From the NCBI RefSeq assembly GCF_015207245.1, contig NZ_JADEXF010000057.1:1-9653 (forward strand): DNA of 9,653 bases, read 5' to 3'. Below the pieces are notes generated by a model. It saw only the letters and a program-made list of their open reading frames with translations, was not told the DNA's origin and made no database searches. Below are positions 1 to 6,065 of the stretch, piece after piece (the stretch's first letter is position 1; each line of letters begins with the position of its first letter). The stretch is from Nostoc cf. edaphicum LEGE 07299 (lineage in GTDB: Bacteria; Cyanobacteriota; Cyanobacteriia; Cyanobacteriales; Nostocaceae). The position numbers and the translations under genes are program-made.

Positions 1-413
1 ATACTATTCATGAAGTGAATATTCATGATTACACACAAGAACAAGTAGATGCTTGGGCACCAGCAAACATGGATATAGAAGTTTGGATTAAAAGTTTAGG
101 AAGTAAATTTACTTATGTCGCAGAAGAACAAGACAAAATTATTGGTTTTGGAGAATTAGAGGCTAATGGTCATATTGACCGTTTCTATTGTCATAAAGAT
201 TTTCAAAGGAAAGGTGTGGGTAAGAAAATCTTAGAACAGATTGAATTAAAAGCACACTCTTTAGGAGTGGAAAAGTTATTTACAGAAGCCAGTATTACAG
301 CTAAACCTTTTTTTGAGAGTCAGGGATTTATTGTTATCAAAAAGCAAGAAGTAGAGCGTAGAGGGCAAAAACTGATAAATTTTGTCATGGAAAAACACTT
401 CAAAAATTGCTAA
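1..413 (+). CDS. GNAT-family N-acetyltransferase, YafP-like (5' end outside window)
   Basis: A GNAT acetyltransferase, expected to move the acetyl group of acetyl-CoA to an amine of unknown identity in the cytoplasm. A GTG at 15 could be taken as the start, but the frame is open to the left edge (codons T-I-H-E from position 3) and this stretch belongs to the family, so the gene starts outside the window with roughly 30 residues missing. Counting from position 15, the acetyl-CoA loop is QRKGVGK (64-70), and the segment ASITAKPFFESQGF (92-105) followed by VERRG and NFVM closely resembles E. coli YafP as I remember it, including the upstream Y-x-x-Q-x-x-AW motif. The stop at 411-413 lies within a hairpin shared with the convergent methyltransferase gene. 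Base composition is visibly AT-rich compared with thrC, which might point to transfer, but this was not measured. The family is well supported; the substrate is unknown. Confidence 0.85.
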   Translation, partial: TIHEVNIHDYTQEQVDAWAPANMDIEVWIKSLGSKFTYVAEEQDKIIGFGELEANGHIDRFYCHKDFQRKGVGKKILEQIELKAHSLGVEKLFTEASITAKPFFESQGFIVIKKQEVERRGQKLINFVMEKHFKNC

Positions 414-435
414 ATTCATCGGATTACAGCAATTT
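402..435 (-). terminator. Intrinsic terminator of the chpX-methyltransferase operon
   Basis: A perfect 8-bp inverted repeat, AAATTGCT (404-411) and AGCAATTT (428-435), has a 16-nt loop. Read on the minus strand, the stem is followed by a run of five T (406-402), as in a rho-independent terminator, and it lies just downstream of the methyltransferase stop. It overlaps the stop codon of the plus-strand acetyltransferase. On the plus strand it is followed by A residues, so it should work mainly for the minus-strand operon. The stem is A/T-rich, so strength is uncertain. Confidence 0.5.
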
Positions 436-452
436 AAAAAAGTTGTTCTAGC

Positions 453-1283
453 TTATGGTTTGTAACCTACAGCCAGCATCACAGAAGCGGGAATTTCCAC
501 ACCATTTTTTGTGACATACTTTGAGGCTCCCTCGATAATTGCGTTTTCAATATTGCGCCGTTGCTCATCACTTTGCATTGCCAACATCGACCCCAAACGC
601 GCTGAACTTACAATAATCTTTGGCATCACATCTTCAGGTGTAGAGAAAGTCCACTTGATGGGCAGTTCTCTGACAGACACCTGAGTAAATCCTTGAGCGC
701 TTAAAACCATTTCGCATTCAGTGGGGTCGCCAAAGCGAAACAGGGGAGGCCCAGAAGGAAGATCCACATCCATACTGCCATAAGTCTGCACCGAACCCAG
801 TATCAGAGCCATAAACGGATTACGCGTTGGCGGTGTCCAGCAGGTGAAAGCATACCGCCCTCCCGGTTTGAGTACGCGAAAGGATTCAGCGATCGCTTTT
901 TCTGGGTTTGGGAAATGGAGGATACCCAAGTTACAAACCACCGCCTCAAACTGGCCCGACTCGAAAGTTAGGTTCTCAGCATCCCCATGATGGAATGACC
1001 CTTGAGGACATCGCTCTCTGGCAATGGCCACCATCTTCTCTGCAAAGTCTAATCCTGTGACTATAGCCTGCCGCTTTAGTGCTGCGGCACTAAGCCACCC
1101 AGTTCCGCAAGCCACATCCAGCAATCGAATACCAGACTTAGTTCCGACGGCATCCAATATGGCTTCATCTACCTGAGAAGTCACAACAGCGATCGCGCGA
1201 TCGTATTCTTGAGCTATAAGAGAAAATTTGTCGCACTCGAATTGCTTGAATGCCTCGTGAGTAATGGTGGAATCATCCGTCAT
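453..1283 (-). CDS. Class I SAM-dependent methyltransferase (Methyltransf_11/UbiE-like)
   Basis: A 276-residue soluble methyltransferase of the Rossmann type, transferring a methyl group from S-adenosylmethionine to an unknown, probably small, acceptor. Visible motifs: motif I LLDVACGTG (54-62) for SAM binding, the acidic end of strand 2 in GLDFAEKM (77-84, D79), the adenine-contact DAE (101-103), motif IV-like VVCNLGILHF (115-124) and LKPGGRYAF (138-146). The C-terminal half (about 150-276) is a cap typical of the UbiE/Methyltransf_11 group and does not reveal the acceptor. Its ATG overlaps the chpX stop by 4 bp (ATGA), so the two are very probably cotranscribed and translationally coupled. 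A weak GGA lies about 9 nt upstream inside chpX. It is last in its operon and is followed by a terminator. Class assignment is secure; a role in CO2 uptake is only suggested by the coupling. Confidence 0.88.
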   Translation of the reverse strand: MTDDSTITHEAFKQFECDKFSLIAQEYDRAIAVVTSQVDEAILDAVGTKSGIRLLDVACGTGWLSAAALKRQAIVTGLDFAEKMVAIARERCPQGSFHHGDAENLTFESGQFEAVVCNLGILHFPNPEKAIAESFRVLKPGGRYAFTCWTPPTRNPFMALILGSVQTYGSMDVDLPSGPPLFRFGDPTECEMVLSAQGFTQVSVRELPIKWTFSTPEDVMPKIIVSSARLGSMLAMQSDEQRRNIENAIIEGASKYVTKNGVEIPASVMLAVGYKP

Positions 1284-2416
1284 TTATTCACATCCAGCAA
1301 CCGCGAAGTTTGTAACCGACTCATCCACTTCTCTAAATAAACTCGATTACCTTTTTGTTCATTTGGATCTTTAGTATCTAAAGGATGAGGCATCAGTCCC
1401 AAAATCGTTGCTGTCGTCACGCAAAACATCGATTTTTGGAAACTTATACAAATTTGAACTCGCAAATCATCTTCACCCCGAAGACTGCGACGATAAATTT
1501 CGTGCAAATATTCTGGAAGATAATGACGCATATCTTGCATCAACAAGGTAGGAGGAATACCCGCGCCGCCGATGGGCAAAGGATCGGCATACAATGCACC
1601 ATATTGAAATCGACTTTGATCTGGGGGAATTTGATATCCTTGGGCATTGTATGAAACAGTACCGTGAAAAGGAGTTCCTCGGAAGAATACTGCTTCTACA
1701 TAAGGTATTGCTGTATCTGCTAAGAAAGTCAAACCAACGCTTTTGGGAATGATTTCATAGACCTTACCTCGAATTTTAACAGCGTAGGTAATTGGGTTTG
1801 ATGCATTTGCCACTAACCCAGCTTTAATGTGGTCTACAACTTGGGAAATCGATTTAATTTCGCCTCGGTCATAGCGGTCTGATAAATTGAGGAACATATC
1901 AGCCATGACTCGCCAGAATTGACCTAAACCGGTGTAATAAGCAGAGACACGCAACTGTTCTGTTAAGAAATCTGGAAACAGTTGGTTAATACTAAGAATA
2001 AAGGGATTATTTTTAAATTTTGCGGCAATAACGGCTTGCGCTCTTTCTTGAAATTCTTGTGTATCTAAATAGGTATCTAGTCCGCCGCCACCGTGCCACA
2101 TCATGCCTTTCATGCAATATTCGGCATATTCAAAATTAATTCGGTCATGCCACCAGTGACGGAGTAATTTCTGAAAAGAAACCTCTCCATTAAAGTATTT
2201 AAAAAATGGGAAAAATACTAAAAACTGATGCTCGGCAATATAGTTAAGATTTTTTGAGTAAGCATCTAAAACTACCCCATAGCTTTTAAGAATACCAACA
2301 ACTTCCAGCACATTCTCTGGACTATCCGGGAGTAATGCATCTCCTTTTTGTAGGCGTTCAATATACTCAGCTAAAAGATTGTGAGTAGCTTTCTTTTTAA
2401 TAGTTACCATTGGCAT
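1280..2416 (-). CDS. chpX: CO2 hydration protein ChpX/CupB (ChpX/ChpY family)
   Basis: A homologue of the cyanobacterial ChpX/ChpY (CupB/CupA) proteins, which attach to the distal NdhD/NdhF arm of specialised NDH-1 complexes on the thylakoid membrane and convert CO2 to bicarbonate, driven by electron transport. No classical carbonic anhydrase fold is expected. Conserved-looking stretches: FFPFFKYFNGE (68-78), LLRHWWHDRINFEYAEYCM (84-102), WHGGGGLDTYLDT (107-119) and YADPLPIGGAGIPPT. H87 and R92 have the spacing of the His/Arg zinc ligands I recall from CupA structures, which is inference. The length (about 376-378) and the absence of a CupS gene favour ChpX/CupB over the longer CupA. The first ATG (2416) is only 2 nt from a GGAGAG, whereas the second (2410, MVTIKKK) sits 8 nt away, so 2410 is the better start. 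It overlaps the downstream methyltransferase by 4 bp. Upstream lie repeats and then a truncated ndhD. Confidence 0.88.
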   Translation of the reverse strand: MPMVTIKKKATHNLLAEYIERLQKGDALLPDSPENVLEVVGILKSYGVVLDAYSKNLNYIAEHQFLVFFPFFKYFNGEVSFQKLLRHWWHDRINFEYAEYCMKGMMWHGGGGLDTYLDTQEFQERAQAVIAAKFKNNPFILSINQLFPDFLTEQLRVSAYYTGLGQFWRVMADMFLNLSDRYDRGEIKSISQVVDHIKAGLVANASNPITYAVKIRGKVYEIIPKSVGLTFLADTAIPYVEAVFFRGTPFHGTVSYNAQGYQIPPDQSRFQYGALYADPLPIGGAGIPPTLLMQDMRHYLPEYLHEIYRRSLRGEDDLRVQICISFQKSMFCVTTATILGLMPHPLDTKDPNEQKGNRVYLEKWMSRLQTSRLLDVNK

Positions 2417-2423
2417 CTCTCCA
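2417..2423 (-). promoter_or_regulatory. chpX: Shine-Dalgarno site deciding the chpX start
   Basis: Read on the minus strand, TGGAGAG ends directly before the first ATG (2416) and has its GGAG 8 nt before the second ATG (2410). Normal spacing points to the second ATG, giving a protein two residues shorter. Confidence 0.6.
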
Positions 2424-2435
2424 AAAAGTTTAGGG

Positions 2436-2470
2436 ATTTGTCATTTGTCATTTGTCATTTGTCATTGGGC
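2436..2470. repeat. Heptanucleotide short tandem repeat (ATTTGTC)x4
   Basis: Four perfect ATTTGTC units (2436-2463) are followed by a diverged fifth, ATTGGGC. Short tandemly repeated repetitive sequences with 7-bp units are a hallmark of heterocystous cyanobacteria. This one lies about 20-55 bp upstream of the chpX start, within the untranslated leader or promoter. Confidence 0.85.
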
Positions 2471-2537
2471 ATGATTATTCTCCTTGTCTCCTTGTCCCTA
2501 ATCCCTAGTACAGCACAGCGGAAGTAAACCACCCCTG

Positions 2538-2614
2538 ACGCTCGAAGACTCGCTAACGCTGCGCTAACGGGTTCGGCAGTTCCTCATGGGGGGAACCCCC
2601 TCTGAGCGACTGCC
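2538..2614. repeat. Interspersed palindromic repeat between ndhD and chpX
   Basis: A GC-rich stretch unlike its surroundings. The first half (2538-2574) has CGCTAACGCTGCGCTAACG-type sequence that resembles repeats scattered through Nostoc genomes. The second half (2575-2614) folds into a long hairpin: GGCAG with CTGCC, CTCA with TGAG, and GGGGG with CCCCC around a 2-nt turn. It is non-coding. It may act as a transcription attenuator or mRNA 3' end between ndhD and chpX. Family membership is from memory, not a search. Confidence 0.6.
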
Positions 2615-2652
2615 TCACCATTTCAAATCTATGAAACGCTTACGCTGTATTC

Positions 2653-2687
2653 ATTTTTAATTTTTAATTTTTAATTCCGCCTTGCGG
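2653..2687. repeat. (TTTTTAA)n tandem repeat plus CCGC-CTT-GCGG palindrome over the ndhD 3' end
   Basis: Three TTTTTAA units occupy about 2653-2676 and abut the small palindrome CCGCCTTGCGG (2677-2687). The ndhD stop codon (2671-2673) lies inside the tandem repeat, and the last codons (T-A-R-R-N) lie in the palindrome. The repeat module therefore supplies the C-terminus of the present reading frame. Confidence 0.7.
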
Positions 2688-3966
2688 TACTAGTGCCTAT
2701 TGCTTTATCTAAGGACACTGCTACTACTACGTTTTGGGTATTTACCATTGCTGTAATTGTTGGTTCAGTCCAACGTACTAACCAACTAGGTTGAATGCCA
2801 AAAATCACAATCAGCACAGCTAAAATTGCAGCTGGGATGCGATCGCTCCAATACACACGCGGTAAGTTAGTAACTGATGCAGACAGGCGTCCAAAAAAGG
2901 CGCGGTTGACGAGAATTAAGAAGTAAACTGCTGTTAAACCAGTACCAAGCATACATAAGAGGGTTTGCACTGGAAAAACTGGAAAACTTCCTCGATAAAC
3001 TACGAATTCGGAAATAAACCCTAGCATTCCCGGTATACCAGTGCTGGCCATGACTCCGACAATCATCAAGCTACCGATTACTGGCATACCCCGTTCCGGG
3101 TTCAGTAATCCTTGAATGATTGCTAAATCACGGCTTCCGGCTTTTTTATACACAACTCCTACCAGCAAAAACAGCATGGCGGAAATCAAGCCGTGGCTAA
3201 TCATTTGCATCACAGCACCCAATACACTTAAAGGTGTGGCCGCCGCCGCCGCTAAAAGCACGTAACCCATGTGTCCAATGGAGCTGTATGCTACCATTTT
3301 TTTCATATCGGTTTGGGCGATCGCACAGGATGAACCATATAGTACGCTCACTACTGCCCAAGTCGCCAACCAAGGAGCCAAATAAGCCCAAGCTTCTGGT
3401 AACAAGTTCATGCCAAAGCGCAGTAAGCCGTAAGTTCCCAACTTCAACAGCACCCCAGCCAATAGCACGGAAATCGGTGTGGAAGCTTCAACGTGAGCAT
3501 CTGGCAACCAAGTGTGGAAGGGAACCAAGGGAATTTTAATTCCAAAACCGATCAAAATTCCTGCTAGCAATAAAAGCTGTGTGGCTAGAGGTAAAGTTGT
3601 CGCATTCAAGGTTGCTAGTGCAAAGCTAGAGGAACCACTCAGCCAAACCATTCCGAGGAAACTTGCTAAGAGTAGGATTCCCGAAACGGCTGTATAAATA
3701 AGAAATTTAGTCGCAGCATAACCCCGTTTGGCGCCACCCCAAATTGCTATTAGCAAATACAGCGGAATTAGTTCCAATTCGTAAAACAGGAAAAATAGCA
3801 GTAAATCCTGTGCTAGAAAGGCTCCTGTCACCCCAGCGCTTAATAATAGTACCAAAGAGTAATAAAATTTAGGACGCTGTAGCGATTCATCGCTGCTGTA
3901 GATGGCAATGGCAGTTAACAATCCATTTAAAACCAGTAACGGCAAAGATAAACCATCTGTCTGCAC
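2671..3966 (-). CDS. ndhD4: NDH-1 subunit NdhD (NdhD4-type), truncated at the 5' end
   Basis: An antiporter-like, proton-pumping membrane subunit of the photosynthetic NDH-1 complex; the NdhD3/D4 forms carry the CO2-uptake module. The frame gives 431 residues against about 500 usual. Expected features present: FYELELIPLYLL (61-72; E63 aligns with the pumping Glu of E. coli NuoM), FGIKIPLVPFHTWLPDAH (141-158; K144, H151, H157), LLKLG with K175, and the SHG segment (257-259), with many membrane helices. It begins at TDGLSLP, which in relatives sits near residue 75-85, so the first two helices are missing. The GTG at 3966 is merely the first possible start; an in-frame TAA is at 3988-3990 and no ribosome site is seen. 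The C-terminus ends in a repeat. It overlaps the DUF4112 reading frame by 80 bp. Assignment as D4 rather than D3 rests on the neighbouring chpX. Probably a pseudogene, unless the join is an assembly error. Confidence 0.85.
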   Translation of the reverse strand: MQTDGLSLPLLVLNGLLTAIAIYSSDESLQRPKFYYSLVLLLSAGVTGAFLAQDLLLFFLFYELELIPLYLLIAIWGGAKRGYAATKFLIYTAVSGILLLASFLGMVWLSGSSSFALATLNATTLPLATQLLLLAGILIGFGIKIPLVPFHTWLPDAHVEASTPISVLLAGVLLKLGTYGLLRFGMNLLPEAWAYLAPWLATWAVVSVLYGSSCAIAQTDMKKMVAYSSIGHMGYVLLAAAAATPLSVLGAVMQMISHGLISAMLFLLVGVVYKKAGSRDLAIIQGLLNPERGMPVIGSLMIVGVMASTGIPGMLGFISEFVVYRGSFPVFPVQTLLCMLGTGLTAVYFLILVNRAFFGRLSASVTNLPRVYWSDRIPAAILAVLIVIFGIQPSWLVRWTEPTITAMVNTQNVVVAVSLDKAIGTSTARRN

Positions 3967-4354
3967 TCTTTTGCTCGCTGGGAAACTTTAAGTATTCTTC
4001 CAATAGCTTGATATTATTAGTGTTAGCTCTCCAGGCAAAATCAAAAAAGTCTCCCAAAACTGGGACAGCTCCTACCAAGCCATCAATGATTACATTCAAA
4101 ACCATTTTACCTAGAGTCGCTCTAGATACGCCTAGTCGTGCTGCTTCTAGAATGATGTAGCTAGAAAACATTATTCCCAAAAAATCACCACCAATCGGTA
4201 TGAATCCTAAAATTGGATCTAAACCAAAACCAATCTTTGTGCCAGGAATGGTAATAACATTATCTAGCAGCCGACTTAACTGACGCAGACGTTTCAGGGT
4301 GGGTGCTTTGGCATCAGGTTCAATCATCGGAAATCGAGGAGGAGAATCAGGCAT
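3887..4354 (-). CDS. DUF4112 membrane protein with altered C-terminus
   Basis: A DUF4112 protein of unknown function, common in cyanobacteria and other bacteria. Seen: a proline-rich N-terminus, then GLDPILGFIPIGGDFLG (44-60) and a second similar block DGLVGAVPVLGDFFDFAW (91-108), the paired glycine/aspartate-rich hairpins of the family, with a hydrophobic segment (61-72) between. Relatives continue after a KADRWFI-like segment into one more hydrophobic helix. Here ADRWFIFA (131-138) is followed by VTGFKWIVNCHCHLQQR, which is simply ndhD sequence read in another frame. The last 17 or so residues are therefore not native and the final helix is lost. It lies 87 bp downstream of the yihY-like gene on the same strand and may share its transcript. 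A HIP1 octamer sits just before the ATG. Family is secure; function unknown. Confidence 0.82.
   Translation of the reverse strand: MPDSPPRFPMIEPDAKAPTLKRLRQLSRLLDNVITIPGTKIGFGLDPILGFIPIGGDFLGIMFSSYIILEAARLGVSRATLGKMVLNVIIDGLVGAVPVLGDFFDFAWRANTNNIKLLEEYLKFPSEQKSADRWFIFAVTGFKWIVNCHCHLQQR
3935..3970 (-). other. Apparent deletion junction joining the DUF4112 gene to ndhD
   Basis: Up to codon 134-138 the DUF4112 frame looks native; from TDGLSLP onward the ndhD frame looks native. The two share about 20 bp (3941-3960), readable as D-R-W-F-I-F-A in one frame and T-D-G-L-S-L-P in the other. This overlap is what recombination at short homology would leave. Sequence expected between the two genes (3' end of DUF4112, 5' end of ndhD, perhaps ndhF4) is absent. 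Confidence 0.65.
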
Positions 4355-4441
4355 GGAGGCGATCGCTAACTTTGTATTGAATCGTTAGATATTTTACTCC
4401 CCTACTGAGCTTTTGCAATCATTTTCTCAGGGATTTACGAA

Positions 4442-5341
4442 TTAATATTTTACTTGCGATTGCGGCTGGGCTTTTAAGCGCATATCTTCGCCGACAGTTA
4501 CGTTCAACTGATCGCCGATTAACAGAACAGCAGCGCTCATTGACAGCCAGAGCATTAAAACTATCACTGCTCCTACAGCACCATATACTTTATTATAATT
4601 GCCGAAATTCGCCACATACAGCCGAAATAGGGCAGACAACATTGCCCAAAAAACAGCTGCTAAAATTGCTCCAGGCATCATTGGCGTGCCTGAGTTCCAC
4701 TTGCTTGGGCCGTAGCGATAGACAAAGCCAAAGGCGACAGCGACAATACTTAAAGTTAAAGGCCAGCGTAATAGCAGCCAAAGATGCAACAAAAAGATTA
4801 AAGAACTATTTTCGCGCGCTACTATTCCCAATAGCCAATCGCTGGTAAACACTGAGAAAGAAGCCACTATTAAAAGCAACATAGTACCAACTGTTAATCC
4901 CAGAGAGACAAGCTTGGCTTTCCAAAAGGGGCGGATGTTTTCTGAGGGAATTTGATGGATTTGATCGAGGGCTGTCATTGCGGTACTCACCGCCCCAGAA
5001 GCAGTCCAAATTGCTAATACAAAGCTTAGAGAAAATAAACCACTGTTTTTTGAGTTAGTAATTTCTGTGGTAGCAAAATCACGAATTAGCTCCAGGGCTT
5101 CTTCAGGTAGGACTTGACTTAGTTGTGCCGCCAGTTGTTTAAAGGTGTTTTGTAAAGATTCTGCCAATAAACCAATAGCTGTGATGATAGCAAGAATTGC
5201 TGGAAACAGCGATAGCATGGCATTAAAGGCGATTTCCGAGGCGAGTCCCAAAAGTCGCCTTTCGATTGTTCTGGAAAAAGTTTTTTTAATCGTGCGCCAA
5301 TTGAGGTGGCGAAAGAAGCGAAAAAAACGAAGCTTTGGCAT
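4442..5341 (-). CDS. YihY/virulence factor BrkB family membrane protein
   Basis: An inner-membrane protein of the YihY/BrkB (formerly misnamed RNase BN) family; the molecular function is unsettled, with envelope or transport roles proposed. Its 299 residues match the family length. About six hydrophobic helices are visible (roughly 36-60, 101-121, 145-168, 182-208, 222-244, 253-276). Signature segments: ASEIAFNAMLSLFPAILAI (34-52), WTASGAV (112-118), KWNSGTPMMPGAILAAVFW (214-232) and YNKVYGAVGAVIVLMLWL (249-266). The N-terminus is strongly basic, consistent with a cytoplasmic end. The ATG at 5341 has no clear ribosome site. It is divergent from the coiled-coil gene across a 132-bp gap and is followed on the same strand by the DUF4112 gene. 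Confidence 0.92.
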   Translation of the reverse strand: MPKLRFFRFFRHLNWRTIKKTFSRTIERRLLGLASEIAFNAMLSLFPAILAIITAIGLLAESLQNTFKQLAAQLSQVLPEEALELIRDFATTEITNSKNSGLFSLSFVLAIWTASGAVSTAMTALDQIHQIPSENIRPFWKAKLVSLGLTVGTMLLLIVASFSVFTSDWLLGIVARENSSLIFLLHLWLLLRWPLTLSIVAVAFGFVYRYGPSKWNSGTPMMPGAILAAVFWAMLSALFRLYVANFGNYNKVYGAVGAVIVLMLWLSMSAAVLLIGDQLNVTVGEDMRLKAQPQSQVKY

Positions 5342-5473
5342 AATTTAGAGTTAAAACTGGTTGGGTTTATTAACTACTGTGCTAAATTTTGCGTAGCGAT
5401 CGCATCTATCTTTCTACCGCAAGAATACCGAGTGGGAAGTGGGGAAGAGTTCCTAACTAATGACTATTAATCT
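5342..5473. promoter_or_regulatory. Divergent promoter region, yihY-like / coiled-coil gene
   Basis: This 132-bp gap lies between two divergently read genes and must hold both promoters. It contains one HIP1 octamer (5396-5403). No convincing -35/-10 pair or regulator palindrome can be picked out by eye. Confidence 0.4.
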
Positions 5474-5935
5474 ATGAATCAAGATTTAACACAACAGTGG
5501 TTGACAGAAATCCAGGTAATCAAAGAGCAGATGGCGGAGCTTCAACACGAGCGCGATACAGCTTGGGAAAGTGCCCAAAAATGGCGTCAGCTTTACAATA
5601 CAGAAGCAGAACAACGCCGTACAGATACTCAACTTTCCCAACAAACGATCGCCTCCCTTAAGGCAGAACTGCATAAACTCCAAGGTTTTGAAATAGACAC
5701 ACTAACTGCTGGGACACCAGTAGCTATCCAACAAGAAATAGAACAGCTAAAATCTGTGGAAGGCTTGCAAGCTAAACTGATCGCCGCAATTAAAGAACGC
5801 GATCGCCTTTTGCAAGCTTTGAAAACTGAGCAGGATAATCACGCCCAAACCCGCAATAGCTTAACTACTGCCTTGGGTGATGCTATTGATAGCTTGACAC
5901 ATGAACGAGGAGGGGCAGGGAAAAAAGGGGAATAG
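5474..5935 (+). CDS. Coiled-coil protein of unknown function
   Basis: A 153-residue soluble protein without signal peptide or membrane segment. It is rich in Q, E, K, R and A. Two long helical stretches with heptad-like spacing (about 5-70 and 85-130) are broken by a short G/T/P-rich turn (78-84, LTAGTPV), so an antiparallel coiled-coil hairpin or an elongated dimer is likely. I recognise no catalytic motif and no named family. The tail GGAGKKGE (146-153) is encoded by a G/A-rich repeat at 5906-5935 that continues past the stop and looks non-native. No clear ribosome site precedes the ATG, yet the heptad pattern and absence of a competing frame support a real gene. It converges on thrC. Confidence 0.75.
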   Translation: MNQDLTQQWLTEIQVIKEQMAELQHERDTAWESAQKWRQLYNTEAEQRRTDTQLSQQTIASLKAELHKLQGFEIDTLTAGTPVAIQQEIEQLKSVEGLQAKLIAAIKERDRLLQALKTEQDNHAQTRNSLTTALGDAIDSLTHERGGAGKKGE

Positions 5936-6053
5936 GGTACAGGTTACAGGGTATAGAAGAGGAAAGACGGGTTGTGGTATTCACTGATGCAAGTGAAGAA
6001 GGAAATAGGGTACAGATTATTCCCTATGACCTGTCACCTGTCACCTTTCCCCT
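5926..6053. terminator. Large imperfect inverted repeat between converging genes
   Basis: The left arm (5926-5956, AGGGGAATAGGGTACAGG...) and the reverse complement of the right arm (6024-6053) match over most of about 30 positions. A smaller hairpin ATAGGG/CCCTAT (6005-6010, 6022-6027) lies inside, and the right arm holds two CTGTCAC units (6031-6044). It spans the end of the coiled-coil gene and the gap before the thrC stop, so it could terminate transcription from both sides. It is built from repeat units of the kind common in Nostocales. Confidence 0.5.
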
Positions 6054-6065
6054 AATCCCAATGCC

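Noticed and set aside
1385..1654. Plus-strand ORF inside chpX
   Set aside because: Antisense to a strongly conserved coding frame, with unlikely composition (Cys/His/Arg-rich).
2436..2470. CRISPR-like array
   Set aside because: Units are 7 bp and directly adjacent with no spacers; it is a short tandem repeat.
3234..3697. Plus-strand ORFs opposite ndhD
   Set aside because: Shadow frames of the conserved NdhD coding sequence; no family resemblance and no ribosome site.
3966..3990. An upstream extension of ndhD in its own frame
   Set aside because: Codons before the GTG read S-F-P-A-S-K-R and hit a TAA at 3988-3990, with no hydrophobic helix, so the missing N-terminus is not hidden there.
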